A stretch of DNA of 64,000 nt from Allocatelliglobosispora scoriae (GCF_014204945.1 NZ_JACHMN010000002.1:3371001-3435000); one strand, 5' to 3'. Positions 51,133 to 60,699 are shown, counted from the stretch's first letter. A program made the numbers and translations. Notes: generated by a model not told the origin, from the letters alone.

Positions 51133-51939
51133 CTACTGAGAGTCACCAACCGTACGCCCCAATCGAGAGGCTCCACGGGCCGAAAACCGGTGCAGGAGAG
51201 AGCGTGGAGTGAGCTTCAAGGCCGTCACGGCAACCTTGTATCGCACGCTCGGCACACTCACCAATTTACCTTTACGCAGATCTCGAAGTGCGGCCTCGAC
51301 GACGTCATCCGCCTGCAGCCACAGGAAGTCCGGCATCTTGCCGGTCGAGATCCCCGCGCGCTGGTGGAACTCGGTCCGCGTAAAACCGGGGCATAGAGCC
51401 ATGACCCGGACACCGCGCGAGCGGCTCGCCATCCCCACCGCCTCGGAGAAGCTCGTCACCCACGCCTTGCTCGCCGGGTAGGTCGAGCCGGGCATCGTCG
51501 CGGCGAAGCCGGAGACCGATGAGACGTTGATGATCTCGCCGGAGCCCCGGGCGAGCATCGCCGGCAGCGCGGCGTCGGTCAGGTGCAGCACGGCGAGCAC
51601 GTTGAGCCGCATGAGCTGCATCTCTTCTTCGAGAGTGGACCGCAGGAACGACTTGTTGAGCGAGAGGCCCGCATTGTTGACGAGCAGGTCGATCCGCTGC
51701 TCCCGCAGCACTCGCTCGACCGCGGCGAGTCCTTCGTCGGTGGTGAGATCGGCCACGAGCGTGGTGGCCTTGATCGAGTGGCGCCCGGTCAGCTCGGCGG
51801 CGACGGCGTCGAGCCGCTCACCGTCCCGGGCGACCAGGACGAGGTCCTGGCCGGCCCGGGCGAGGTGATGGGCGAAGGTCGCCCCGATGCCCGCCGTCGC
51901 ACCGGTGATCAGAGCTGTACCAGGGTTGGACGGTGCCAT
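51133..51939 (-). CDS. Short-chain dehydrogenase/reductase
   Basis: 268 aa classical SDR. NAD(P) loop ALITGATAGIGATFAHHLARAG, NNAGLS, catalytic Ser in INVSSVSGFAATMPGS, and Tyr-x3-Lys in YPASKAW. RD in VLVARDGERLD suggests NADPH preference. After the core it has an extra C-terminal helix region (KVAVTALKLTPRSLLHRFSAR), as in membrane-associated steroid/oxoacyl reductases such as KAR-like proteins. Substrate not readable. Next upstream gene is 12 bp away, so they are probably co-transcribed. Confidence 0.92.
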   Translation of the reverse strand: MAPSNPGTALITGATAGIGATFAHHLARAGQDLVLVARDGERLDAVAAELTGRHSIKATTLVADLTTDEGLAAVERVLREQRIDLLVNNAGLSLNKSFLRSTLEEEMQLMRLNVLAVLHLTDAALPAMLARGSGEIINVSSVSGFAATMPGSTYPASKAWVTSFSEAVGMASRSRGVRVMALCPGFTRTEFHQRAGISTGKMPDFLWLQADDVVEAALRDLRKGKLVSVPSVRYKVAVTALKLTPRSLLHRFSARGASRLGRTVGDSQ

Positions 51940-51951
51940 CGGGGCATCACC

Positions 51952-53148
51952 TCACGGAGTTGGTGGCAGCCAGCCCGGCGCGACCTTCTTGAAGAAGGCG
52001 TTCGCGGCCGGCAGCGCTAGGAGCACGGCTGTCGCAATGTAGCCCAGCAGTTGCAGCAGGGACAGCCCTCCGCCGGTCGCCAGGAACCAGGAGGGGAAGG
52101 CGTCGAGCTGCGCCTGCGCGAGCTGTGCCTGCACGTCGTTGGTGCCGTTGGTGGTGAGGTTGATCCCGCCGATCCCGAGGTAGAAGACCGACGAGCAGCA
52201 GTCGCAGAGGACCGCGAGGCCGGAGACGACCCAGGTCGCGATGCGGGCGCCGTTGCTGCCCCGGAGCAGCCCGTAGGCGAGCCCGGCGAGCACCACCGCG
52301 ATGAGGATCGTCACGAACATGCCGCCGATGTAGGAGGCGCGCATCTGGGAGACCGCCGAGTCGATGTCGGACCGCGACGCCCCGATGATCCGAGCCCGCT
52401 CCTTGAACCGGTCGACCGTCGAACCCATGCTCGCCAGGGTCAGCACCGACTGGCCCAGCCCGCAGATCGCCAGGATCAGCAGGATCCCGGCGGCGGCCGC
52501 GACCACGCCGGGTCGCTTGCGCGGCGGCTGGACCGCGGCCGGTTGCGGCGGCGCGGGATAGGAGGGCGGTGGTGGCGGGTAGACGGGTGGCGGGCCGCCC
52601 GGGAAGGCCTGCCCGGTGGCGGCTCCCGTCGCCGAGGCGGCGGCTCCCGCGGCGGCACCGGCGGCTGCAGCGGCGCCGGGAGCCCAGCCCGAGCCGTCGT
52701 TGCCCGTGCCCGCCCCGCCCGCCGGGTAGCCGGCCGGCGGCCCGTCACCGCTGCCGACGGCGCTCACGGCCGGGCTGCTGGCACCCGGGACATAGCCGGT
52801 CCCGGCATCGCCGAGGCTGCTCGCGCCGGTGGTGTAGCCGGAGTCGGTCCCGGGCAGGAAGCTCCCGCCGGGTGGCGGCGGCGCATCCCCGACGCCGGTC
52901 GCGCCGGTCGGCCGCTCACCGCTCGCGGGCGGATCAACCACCGGTGGGTACGCCGGTGACGCCGTCGGATCGAATGAGGTGGGCGGCTGCCATGCCGGTG
53001 GTGCCGTGATCGGCTCGTCCCCGGACGACGTCTGGCCGGCGGCGTCGGCGAGCGCCTCGGCGCCGACCGGCTCCACCGAGGGTTCGGTGGGTGGTCGCCA
53101 CGCGCCAGGGTTGGCGGTCGGGTCGACCGGTGGTTCGTTCGTAGACAT
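51952..53148 (-). CDS. Four-helix membrane protein with long Pro/Gly/Ala-rich N-terminus
   Basis: 398 aa. Residues 1-210 are disordered Pro/Gly/Ala/Ser (PPVYPPPPPSYPAPPQPAAV), then four helices: GVVAAAAGILLILAICGLGQ, IGGMFVTILIAVVLAGLAYG, IATWVVSGLAVLCDCCSSVF and LLQLLGYIATAVLLALPAAN. The end ALPAANAFFKKVAPGWLPP matches ALPASNAYFRRPEPEWVPP of the next gene, so the two are paralogues. The extracellular loop before the last helix (QAQLAQAQLDAFPSWFL) is also shared. Function unknown; actinobacterial membrane proteins with such tails are often envelope-associated. Confidence 0.78.
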   Translation of the reverse strand: MSTNEPPVDPTANPGAWRPPTEPSVEPVGAEALADAAGQTSSGDEPITAPPAWQPPTSFDPTASPAYPPVVDPPASGERPTGATGVGDAPPPPGGSFLPGTDSGYTTGASSLGDAGTGYVPGASSPAVSAVGSGDGPPAGYPAGGAGTGNDGSGWAPGAAAAAGAAAGAAASATGAATGQAFPGGPPPVYPPPPPSYPAPPQPAAVQPPRKRPGVVAAAAGILLILAICGLGQSVLTLASMGSTVDRFKERARIIGASRSDIDSAVSQMRASYIGGMFVTILIAVVLAGLAYGLLRGSNGARIATWVVSGLAVLCDCCSSVFYLGIGGINLTTNGTNDVQAQLAQAQLDAFPSWFLATGGGLSLLQLLGYIATAVLLALPAANAFFKKVAPGWLPPTP

Positions 53149-53245
53149 AAGACAATCCCCCCGAATAGTCCGATTAGTTCGAACCTACTCGGGGGGAGTC
53201 GCACTTCGTGGCATGATCACCGCGAAACTCTCGCGCTGGCACGAG

Positions 53246-53866
53246 TTACACGATCGGACCCGCCGGGGGGACCCACTCGGGCTCGGGGCGGCGGAAGTAG
53301 GCGTTCGACGCGGGCAGCGCCAGCAGGACGACGACGGCCAGCGCGAGCAGCAGCGCGACGACCGCGAGCCCGATGCTGGTGGGGTCGACCCAGGTCGGGA
53401 TGTATTCGCTGAGCTTCTCCTGGACGACCTCGGCGTCGACACCGCCGGAGTTGGTGGAAGTCAGCGAGCTGCCGGTCGCAGCGCTGCCGGCCGCGAGGGC
53501 GTTGCAGCAGATCGCGAGGCCGCCGAAGACCCAGGCGGTGATCCGGGCCCAGTTCTTGCCCTTGCCGACGAAGATCGCGAGGACGAGGTAGATGACCCCG
53601 ATGACGGCACTGATGCCCGCGGTGCCGTACATGACCGCGAGCACCAGGGGTGCCGTGGTCTCGGCGACATCCCGCTCCATGCCACCCGCCACATAGGCGT
53701 CAGCGATCTTCTGCGCATCGATCGATGCGAACGAGATGACTCCGAGCACCACGCTGGCCAGCGAGAGCAGCGCCATGGCCCAGAGCGACAGCGACGCGAC
53801 GGTGACCGTGGACGGTCGGGACGGCTGGTCGGTCGGCGCGGAATACTGAGGGGTTACGTAAGACAC
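53246..53866 (-). CDS. Four-helix membrane protein, paralogue of the upstream-neighbour type
   Basis: 206 aa. Short Pro/Ser/Gln start, then four helices (about 22-50, 77-98, 106-128, 162-188): LSLWAMALLSLASVVLGVIS, LVLAVMYGTAGISAVIGVIY, ITAWVFGGLAICCNALAAGS and IGLAVVALLLALAVVVLLAL. Shares the arrangement and the ALPASNAYFRR..WVPP end with the neighbour, 97 bp away, but lacks its long disordered N-terminus. Codon use is normal for the region. Function unknown. Confidence 0.78.
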   Translation of the reverse strand: MSYVTPQYSAPTDQPSRPSTVTVASLSLWAMALLSLASVVLGVISFASIDAQKIADAYVAGGMERDVAETTAPLVLAVMYGTAGISAVIGVIYLVLAIFVGKGKNWARITAWVFGGLAICCNALAAGSAATGSSLTSTNSGGVDAEVVQEKLSEYIPTWVDPTSIGLAVVALLLALAVVVLLALPASNAYFRRPEPEWVPPAGPIV

Positions 53867-53926
53867 GAAGATTCCTCCCTACATCGGCGGTCAGCGTATC
53901 CGCTGCTCGCCACCGGGAGTAGCGCT

Positions 53927-56563
53927 CTACTCCTCGGGCCGCTTCAGGAAGCGCTGGGTCAGCCGGAACATCTGCCCCGGCGTGACGTGCGGCAGATAGG
54001 CCTTGCCGATCGCCTGGCCGATCGCGGGCAGTGCCGCCGGATCCGGGTAGGTCATGTACATCGGCTCGTAGGACGGCTGGAACTTCGCCTTGAAGTTGAA
54101 CAGCGACCGGAAGCCGTAGACGGGCTCCAGCGTCCGGCCCGCGACATCGAGCATCCGCTGCAGCGCACCCGGCTGCTCGCCGCGATCGAGCCTGGCCAGC
54201 GGCGCCCCGGAGAGGCTGAGGAACTCCGCGCCCTCCTTCTGGAAGCCGAGCGCGGCGGAGGCGATCAGGAACTCCATCACGCCCCGGAAGCCGTCGGAGC
54301 GGCGCCGCATGAAGTCCAGGGTCCACCCCACGGGACGGCCGTCCCGATAGACGGGCATCCAGCTCGTCACGCCGTGCACGGTCCGGTCGGCGTCGACCGC
54401 GACCAGGCAGCGCACGTGCTCGTCGGAGAGCTCGTCGAGGCCGCCCAGGGTGAAACCCATCTCGGGCAGGCCCTTGTCGGCGACCCACTCCTCCGAGATG
54501 GAGCGGATCTGGTCGGTGATCGACAACGGCGCCTTGGCGTAGGTGAACCACTCCGCCGTCACCCCAGCCTTCGCCGCCTTGTTGAGCGCGGTGCGGATGT
54601 CCTGCCATTTCTTCCCGGTGAACTCCAGGTCCTTCAGGGGTACGACGGTGTCCTCCGCGACCTGCACCGAGCGCCAGCCCATCTGCTCGGTGACCCGATT
54701 GCACTCCTCGGTGACGCTGTAGAGGCACGGCGTCCACCCGTGCTCGTCGCAGTAGGCGGAGAATTCGCCGACCGCCGCCGCCCGCGAGGCCGCCTCGCCG
54801 AAGGGCTCGCCGGTGGTGAGTGCGACCGAGCCGATGACGCGATAGGCGAGCGCCGCCTTGCCGTCCCCGGTGAACCAGTAGTCGTTGCCCGGCCAGGTCG
54901 CCATGTAGGACAGCGTCGAACCGCCCGACTCCAGCACCCCGCGCGCTTTCGCCTTCGCACCCTGCGGGCTCAGCTCGCCCGAGCGCCGGAAGGCGAACAG
55001 CAGCGCGACCAGGGTGACGACCCAGAAGATCGCGCCGATGCCGCCCGCGAGCAGGCGAGCGCCGCGCCCCGCCGGCACCACGTCGGCATTGAAGAGTCCG
55101 AGGTACGCCGGGGGCAGGAACCGGGCCGGCAGATCGCCCAGCAGCGCGCCGAACGTGGCCGGCGGATCGAATTGGTCCCGGATCGCATAGCCGATGAGCA
55201 GGTAGGCGAGGCTCGCCAGCACCAGCCCGCCGCCGACGATGATGCCGAGCCGCCGCAGCGCCGGGCGCGGGATCGCCAGATCGAAGTGGCGCCGGGTGAA
55301 CAGCAGCACGATCAGCGTGACGAGCGGCAGGGCGAGCGGCGTGAGCGAGTCCCAGAGGAAGGCACCGGCATCCGGGATGTCCGCGCGGTCGTTCACCATC
55401 GCTTCGATGACGAACCAGGTGGCGAGGCCGATCAGCGCCACGTTGATGCCGAGCGCCAGCCACCAGGCGAGCCGCTTGCCGCGCCGCAGCCCTTCGGCGA
55501 TGACGAGCAGTGCCAGTGCGGGCAGGATCGACATGATGAAGCCGGTCGGCCCGGCGAAGACATCCTCGGCGCGCAGCTGCCGGCAGTCGTCGGCGAGTGT
55601 CGGGTCGGCGCAGATCCCGGCGACGGTCGCGGCGTCGGGCGGCGGCGAGACGAAGAAGTCGTTGTAGGTGGCGAGCGGCCCGATCGGCATCGGCACCAGT
55701 GCCGCGACCAGGGCGCCGAGGGCGGAGACGGCGACCACCAGCGCCACCAGCACCCGGGTCTCGGCATGCGACGAGCCGTAGAGCCGGGGACCACGCCCGG
55801 CTCCTGCGCCCGCAGCCGACGCCTCACCGGGAATCACCTGGTCAGCGCTTGATCCCCGCAACTCTTGAAGAGTTGCGGGGGTCGTGGTCGTCGTCGTGGT
55901 CGTGGGGGCTCGGCGGTGCAGGAGCAGCCAGCCGGCGCCGAGACCGACGGCGGCGCCGGTGGCGCGTACCACGTCGTGGAGGAAGCCGACGTAGAGCGCG
56001 GCGACGAGCACGACACCGAGCAGGACGAGCCGCGTACGCCGACGCCAGAGCGCGGTCATCCGGAAGCTGAAGGCGAGTCCGACGCCGAAGACCGCGGCGG
56101 CCGGGGTGATGCTGATGTCGGAGGCGAGGTTGCCCAGCCAGCTCTCGTCGTCGATGCGCGCGGCGACCCAGACGACGCCGAGACCGAACAGCGCGCCGCC
56201 GACCTGGCTGACGACGAGCAGCAGCCCGGTCATCCGCCAGCCCAACCGGCTCTCGGCGGGCGCGACGAGCAGCAGATAGATCGCGGTCACGACGAGGTAG
56301 GCGGTGAAGCCCTTCGCCCACATCCCGCCGGTGAGCAGGGTCCACCAGCGGCCGTCGGCGAGCGCCGGTACGCCGAGGCCGATCCGGTCCAACAGGCTCT
56401 CCGAGGGTCCGCGCAGGATGCTGCGCGTGGCGAGACCGATGACCCAGAGCGCCACCACGACACCGATCGTGAGCGGGGCTCGGCGGAGAATCGCCAGCCC
56501 GGCGTCGAGCGTGGCACGCCACCGCGACGGCGCCGCCGCTTCGGGGGAGACGAGTTCGGTCAC
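53927..56563 (-). CDS. Aminoacyl-phosphatidylglycerol synthase (MprF/LysX-type) with rhomboid-like N-terminal domain
   Basis: About 878 aa. Two membrane blocks: an N-terminal six-helix region resembling rhomboid proteins (WWTLLTGGMWAKGFTAYLVV), then, after a Thr-rich linker, a second helix set (about 255-520), and a C-terminal DUF2156 transferase domain (STLSYMATWPGNDYWFTGDG to GFQKEGAEFLSLSGAPLARL, about 530-830). The domain moves Lys or Ala from charged tRNA to phosphatidylglycerol, making membranes less negative. GTG 56563 has AAGGAG 6 nt upstream; GTG 56578 overlaps the esterase stop by 4 bp. A dispersed palindrome lies in frame at 55854-55880. Confidence 0.87.
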   Translation of the reverse strand: MTELVSPEAAAPSRWRATLDAGLAILRRAPLTIGVVVALWVIGLATRSILRGPSESLLDRIGLGVPALADGRWWTLLTGGMWAKGFTAYLVVTAIYLLLVAPAESRLGWRMTGLLLVVSQVGGALFGLGVVWVAARIDDESWLGNLASDISITPAAAVFGVGLAFSFRMTALWRRRTRLVLLGVVLVAALYVGFLHDVVRATGAAVGLGAGWLLLHRRAPTTTTTTTTPATLQELRGSSADQVIPGEASAAGAGAGRGPRLYGSSHAETRVLVALVVAVSALGALVAALVPMPIGPLATYNDFFVSPPPDAATVAGICADPTLADDCRQLRAEDVFAGPTGFIMSILPALALLVIAEGLRRGKRLAWWLALGINVALIGLATWFVIEAMVNDRADIPDAGAFLWDSLTPLALPLVTLIVLLFTRRHFDLAIPRPALRRLGIIVGGGLVLASLAYLLIGYAIRDQFDPPATFGALLGDLPARFLPPAYLGLFNADVVPAGRGARLLAGGIGAIFWVVTLVALLFAFRRSGELSPQGAKAKARGVLESGGSTLSYMATWPGNDYWFTGDGKAALAYRVIGSVALTTGEPFGEAASRAAAVGEFSAYCDEHGWTPCLYSVTEECNRVTEQMGWRSVQVAEDTVVPLKDLEFTGKKWQDIRTALNKAAKAGVTAEWFTYAKAPLSITDQIRSISEEWVADKGLPEMGFTLGGLDELSDEHVRCLVAVDADRTVHGVTSWMPVYRDGRPVGWTLDFMRRRSDGFRGVMEFLIASAALGFQKEGAEFLSLSGAPLARLDRGEQPGALQRMLDVAGRTLEPVYGFRSLFNFKAKFQPSYEPMYMTYPDPAALPAIGQAIGKAYLPHVTPGQMFRLTQRFLKRPEE
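55854..55880. repeat. Palindromic element copy inside a coding gene
   Basis: 27-bp perfect palindrome with core CAACTCTTGAAGAGTTG and CCCCG/CGGGG flanks, in frame in the aminoacyl-lipid synthase. It codes PATLQELRGSS between the first and second membrane blocks, just after a run of eight Thr. Elsewhere the same element is intergenic. Confidence 0.92.
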
Positions 56564-56574
56564 CACACGCTCCT

Positions 56575-57891
56575 TCACTGGCTGCTCAGGTGGGTTTGGC
56601 GGGCGAGCCAGGGCAGGTTCTGTTCGAGGCCGCCGCCCCAGACCCGCCAGTCGTGCCCGCCGTCGATCTCCATATACGTCACGTCCATGCCGGCGGCCTT
56701 GCACGCGGCGTAGACCTCCTTGGCCTGCGGTAGGTAGGTGCCGTCGCTCGTCCCGCCGACGATCACCGCAGCGGTGTCGGGGAACTGGCGGGTCTTCATC
56801 ACGTCGAGCGGGTTGACCTTCGCGAACGCGGCCGCGTCACCGCCGAAGGCACCGTCGATCGTCTTCTCCCTGCTGCCGAGGGTGGGTTCGCTCTGGCCGG
56901 AGATGTCGATGAAGCTGCCGTACACGTCCGGTGCGTTGACACCCATCTGCAGGGCGCAGGTGCCGCCGTGGGAGAACCCGGCGAAGGTCCAGTTGTCGCG
57001 GCCCTGTGCCACCTGGAGCTCGCTGTTAATCCAATCGGGCACGTCCTTCGCCAGATAGGTCTGCGCGTTGCCGAGCTTGGAGTCCAGGCAGAGCGGGTTG
57101 GCGAAGGAGCTGCCCAGGTCGTCGGGGATGACGACGACGGGTGCCAGTCCCTTGTGCGCGGCGGCGAAGGCGTCGAGCTTGTCGACGAGCTGCCCGGAGA
57201 TGAGCCAGGACTCCGGCTGGCCGGGCTGCCCGGCGACGAGTACGAGCACCGGCAGCAGCGGCCGATGCGCGGTGACCTGGTACGCGGGCGGCAGGTAGAC
57301 GTAGGCCGACCGCGCCTTGAAGCCGGAGCGGGTGCCGGGGATCGTCACCTTGGAGACGGTGCCCTTCGTGGGCATCGTGGCCGGTGGCTGCCACACGTCG
57401 GCGAGGAAGCCGCCCGGCGGCGGGGTCACCACGCCGGTCGCGGGCTTGTCGACCGAGCTGAGTTCGACCGTCTTGGAACGTGTGACCCCGAGCGCCGTGC
57501 CGAGCGTCGGGTACTGCCCGTAGAAGCGGTTGATCTGCGCACCCGCGCCGATGAAGACGAGGATCGCGGCGAGCGCGGCGGCGATCCAGCCCCACCAGCG
57601 CAGCCGGGGCAGGCGGCCGACGGCGAGACCCAGCCCGGCGAGGGCCACCCAGGACCAGAGCAGGTTCTCGGTGGGGATCTCGTCCGTGAAGAGCTTCGCG
57701 ACGTTGGTGACCGCCCACGATCCCGCGTAGACGATCACCCCCGCCGACACGATCACGACGGGAGCGATGATCGCCCACCGCCTCGGGTAGGGCGGGATCG
57801 CGATCAGGGCGATGAAAGCGGCGACGCCGAGGATCGTCAGCGCCGCCGGCAACCAGCCCGTGACCAGCGATAACTTCCACACCTCGTCCAC
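56575..57891 (-). CDS. Membrane-anchored alpha/beta-hydrolase esterase (EsteraseD/Ag85-like)
   Basis: 438 aa. Four N-terminal helices (about 10-145), then an alpha/beta-hydrolase domain: KARSAYVYLPPAYQV, LPVLVLVAGQPGQPESW, nucleophile elbow TFAGFSHGGTCALQMGV (Ser near residue 320), and the catalytic His in EIDGGHDWRVWGGG. The pattern fits esterase-D/mycolyltransferase-like enzymes. Its stop overlaps the possible GTG of the aminoacyl-lipid synthase, so the two are coupled. A role in removing or moving aminoacyl or acyl groups from lipids is a reasonable inference. Confidence 0.85.
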   Translation of the reverse strand: MDEVWKLSLVTGWLPAALTILGVAAFIALIAIPPYPRRWAIIAPVVIVSAGVIVYAGSWAVTNVAKLFTDEIPTENLLWSWVALAGLGLAVGRLPRLRWWGWIAAALAAILVFIGAGAQINRFYGQYPTLGTALGVTRSKTVELSSVDKPATGVVTPPPGGFLADVWQPPATMPTKGTVSKVTIPGTRSGFKARSAYVYLPPAYQVTAHRPLLPVLVLVAGQPGQPESWLISGQLVDKLDAFAAAHKGLAPVVVIPDDLGSSFANPLCLDSKLGNAQTYLAKDVPDWINSELQVAQGRDNWTFAGFSHGGTCALQMGVNAPDVYGSFIDISGQSEPTLGSREKTIDGAFGGDAAAFAKVNPLDVMKTRQFPDTAAVIVGGTSDGTYLPQAKEVYAACKAAGMDVTYMEIDGGHDWRVWGGGLEQNLPWLARQTHLSSQ

Positions 57892-57924
57892 AATCGGACG
57901 TTATCGCGGATTAGAGAATGTAAC

Positions 57925-60504
57925 TCACTTTATCGACAAATGATCTCCATCGAGCGTGACGCGTACCGTATCGCCATCCTTGATCTCCCCCGCGAGCAGT
58001 GCTCGCGCGAGCTGGTCGCCGATCGCCGTCTGCACCAGGCGGCGCAGCGGGCGGGCGCCGTAGACCGGGTCGTAGCCGTGGCTGGCGAGCCAGCGCATCG
58101 CGTCGTCGCTGAGCTCCAGCGAGAGCCGCCGGTCGGCGAGGCGCTTGCGCAGCCGCTCGGTCTGGATGCCCACGATGTAGCCCAGGCCCTCCGGCGACAG
58201 CGCGTGGAAGACCACGATGTCGTCGAGCCGGTTGAGGAACTCCGGCTTGAAGTGCGAGCGGACCATCGCCAGCGTCATGTCACGCCGCTGGTCCTCACCG
58301 AGGGTCGGATCGGTGATCACCGACGAGCCGAGGTTGCTCGTCAGGATCAGGATCGCGTTGCGGAAGTCGACCGTGCGGCCCTGCCCGTCGGTGAGACGGC
58401 CGTCGTCGAGCACCTGGAGCAGCACGTCGAAGACGTCCGGGTGGGCCTTCTCCACCTCGTCGAGCAGCACCACCGAGTAGGGGCGCCGCCGGACCGCCTC
58501 GGTGAGCTGGCCGCCCTCCTCATAGCCGACATAACCGGGAGGAGCGCCGAGGAGCCGGGCAACGGAGTGCTTCTCCGCATACTCGCTCATGTCGATGCGA
58601 ACCATCGCGCGCTCGTCGTCGAAGAGGAACTCCGCCAGCGCCTTCGCCAGCTCCGTCTTGCCGACACCGGTCGGACCGAGGAAGAGGAAGGAGCCCGTCG
58701 GCCGGTCCGGATCGGCGACACCGGCGCGGGAGCGCCGCACGGCGTCGCTCACCGCAGCGACCGCCTCCGGCTGCCCGATGACCCGAGCCGTCAGCGACTC
58801 CTCCATCCGCAGCAGCTTCGCCGTCTCGCCCTCGAGCATCCGGCCGGCGGGGATGCCGGTCCAGCTCGCCACGACACCGGCGATGTCGTCGGGGCCGACC
58901 TCCTCCTTCAGCATCGCGCCGTTGTTCTGCAGCGCCGCCAACTCGGCACCGGCGTGAACCAGCTCCTGCTCCAGCTCCGGGATGCGGCCGTAGCGCAGCT
59001 CGGAGGCACGGCCCAGATCGGCGTCGCGCTCGGCCCGGTCGGCCTCGCCGCGCAGCGTCTCCAACTGCTCCTTCGCCGCCGAGATCGCCTGGATGTGCGT
59101 CTTCTCGTTGAGCCAGCGCTCGGTGAGTGCGGTCAGCTGCTCGCGCTTGTCGGCGAGCTCGGCACGCAGCCGGGCCAGCCGGTCCTGGGACGCCGGATCC
59201 GTCTCCTTCGCCAGCGCCATCTCCTCGATCTCGAGACGGCGTACCGACCGCTCGATGACATCGACCTCGACGGGGCGTGAGTCGATCTCCATGCGCAAGC
59301 GCGACGCTGCCTCGTCGACGAGGTCGATCGCCTTGTCCGGCAGGAAGCGGTCGGTGATGTAGCGGTCGGAGAGCGTCGCCGCCGCGACCAGCGCGGCGTC
59401 GGTGATCCGCACGCCGTGGTGCACCTCGTAGCGCTCCTTGAGCCCGCGCAGGATGCCGATGGTGTCCTCCACCGACGGCTCGCCCACGACGACGGGCTGG
59501 AAGCGGCGCTCCAGGGCCGGGTCCTTCTCGATGTTGGCTCGGTATTCGTCGAGCGTGGTCGCGCCGACCATGCGCAGCTCGCCGCGGGCCAGCATGGGCT
59601 TGAGCATGTTGCCCGCGTCCATCGAGCCCTCGCCCTTGCCCGCACCGACGACGGTGTGCAGCTCGTCGAGGAAGGTGATGATCTGGCCGTTGCTGGAGGT
59701 GATCTCCTCCAGCACGCTCTTGAGCCGCTCCTCGAACTGGCCGCGATATTGCGCACCGGCGACCATCGCACCGAGATCGAGGCTGACCAGGCGCTTGTTG
59801 CGCAGCGACTCGGGAACGTCGCCGCCGACGATGCGCTGAGCCAGGCCCTCCACGATCGCGGTCTTGCCGACACCGGGCTCGCCGATGAGCACAGGGTTGT
59901 TCTTGGTCCGCCGGCTGAGCACCTGGATCACCCGGCGGATCTCCGAGTCGCGCCCGATGACCGGATCGATCTTGCCGTCACGGGCCTTGGCGGTGAGGTC
60001 GACGCTGTATTTCTCCAGCGCCTGATATTGCTGCTCGGGATCAGGGCTGGTGACCCGGCGATCGCCGCCGCGGATCTGCGGAAACGCCGCGACCAGCGTC
60101 TCCTCGGTCGCGCCGTGCTCGCGCAGCGTCTGCCCGACCTGGCCGCCCACCTGGGCGAGACCGGCCAGGAGGTGCTCGGTGGAGACGTATTCATCCCCGA
60201 GCGGCCGGGCGATCTGCTCGGCGGCATTGATCGCGTTGACGAACTCCCGGGACAGCGAGGGCTCGGCGACGCTGGACCCGTGCGCACTGGGGAGCTGCTC
60301 GACCGCGCGAGCAGCGGCCCGGCGCACCTCGGCCGGGTTGGCCCCGGCGGCGCGCAGCAGGCCCGAGGCGGTCGAGCCGCCGGTGTCGAGGAGGGACAGG
60401 AGCAGATGCCATGCCTCAACGGTGGCGTGACCGCGCTGGGTAGCGATGGCAACGGCACCGGTGATGACTTCACGGCTCTTCGTGGTAAGTCGTTGAGTAT
60501 CCAT
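57925..60504 (-). CDS. clpB: ATP-dependent disaggregase ClpB
   Basis: Hexameric AAA+ chaperone that pulls proteins from aggregates with DnaK/DnaJ/GrpE. 859 aa. N domain ([20 protein letters not shown]), first AAA module with Walker A GEPGVGKT (about 205-212) and ERRFQPVVV, the middle coiled coil (about 400-520, EDTIG...[14 protein letters not shown]), and second AAA module with GPTGVGKT (near 605) and [34 protein letters not shown]. The ATG has no ribosome site, and an HspR-type operator lies 5 bp upstream at 60510-60530, covering a TAGACT -10-like box; translation may be leaderless. Confidence 0.97.
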   Translation of the reverse strand: MDTQRLTTKSREVITGAVAIATQRGHATVEAWHLLLSLLDTGGSTASGLLRAAGANPAEVRRAAARAVEQLPSAHGSSVAEPSLSREFVNAINAAEQIARPLGDEYVSTEHLLAGLAQVGGQVGQTLREHGATEETLVAAFPQIRGGDRRVTSPDPEQQYQALEKYSVDLTAKARDGKIDPVIGRDSEIRRVIQVLSRRTKNNPVLIGEPGVGKTAIVEGLAQRIVGGDVPESLRNKRLVSLDLGAMVAGAQYRGQFEERLKSVLEEITSSNGQIITFLDELHTVVGAGKGEGSMDAGNMLKPMLARGELRMVGATTLDEYRANIEKDPALERRFQPVVVGEPSVEDTIGILRGLKERYEVHHGVRITDAALVAAATLSDRYITDRFLPDKAIDLVDEAASRLRMEIDSRPVEVDVIERSVRRLEIEEMALAKETDPASQDRLARLRAELADKREQLTALTERWLNEKTHIQAISAAKEQLETLRGEADRAERDADLGRASELRYGRIPELEQELVHAGAELAALQNNGAMLKEEVGPDDIAGVVASWTGIPAGRMLEGETAKLLRMEESLTARVIGQPEAVAAVSDAVRRSRAGVADPDRPTGSFLFLGPTGVGKTELAKALAEFLFDDERAMVRIDMSEYAEKHSVARLLGAPPGYVGYEEGGQLTEAVRRRPYSVVLLDEVEKAHPDVFDVLLQVLDDGRLTDGQGRTVDFRNAILILTSNLGSSVITDPTLGEDQRRDMTLAMVRSHFKPEFLNRLDDIVVFHALSPEGLGYIVGIQTERLRKRLADRRLSLELSDDAMRWLASHGYDPVYGARPLRRLVQTAIGDQLARALLAGEIKDGDTVRVTLDGDHLSIK

Positions 60505-60509
60505 CGAGA

Positions 60510-60530
60510 GTTGAGTCTACCGGACTCAAC
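60510..60530. promoter_or_regulatory. HspR operator (HAIR-like) overlapping the clpB promoter
   Basis: GTTGAGT-N7-ACTCAAC, a perfect 7+7 inverted repeat. The known HspR HAIR consensus is CTTGAGT-N7-ACTCAAG; only the outer base of each half differs, and both change together. On the minus strand the site contains TAGACT, 9 nt before the clpB ATG, so HspR binding would block transcription start. hspR itself is 1.1 kb away. Confidence 0.85.
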
Positions 60531-60699
60531 TCCGGAGGGCCACTCCGGCGCCGACTGTCACCTTTGCGCATTCGAGAAGTAAGTCAGTAACGGGTTGATG
60601 ACGGGTATTCCATTCAGGCCCGCCAGTGGGTTACCGTGCGAGCCGCAGCATCGCGGCTGTGTAGCAAGAAACACACAGCGTGACCCAGGAGCATTTGGC

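Noticed and set aside
52979-55852. 957-codon open reading on the plus strand
   Set aside because: Spans three real minus-strand genes and an intergenic gap; composition is typical of antisense GC-bias reading.
60595-60699. Longer N-terminus for the small gene divergent from clpB
   Set aside because: AGGAG lies 8 nt before the GTG at 60700, and the upstream residues look non-coding and include 5' leader hairpins.
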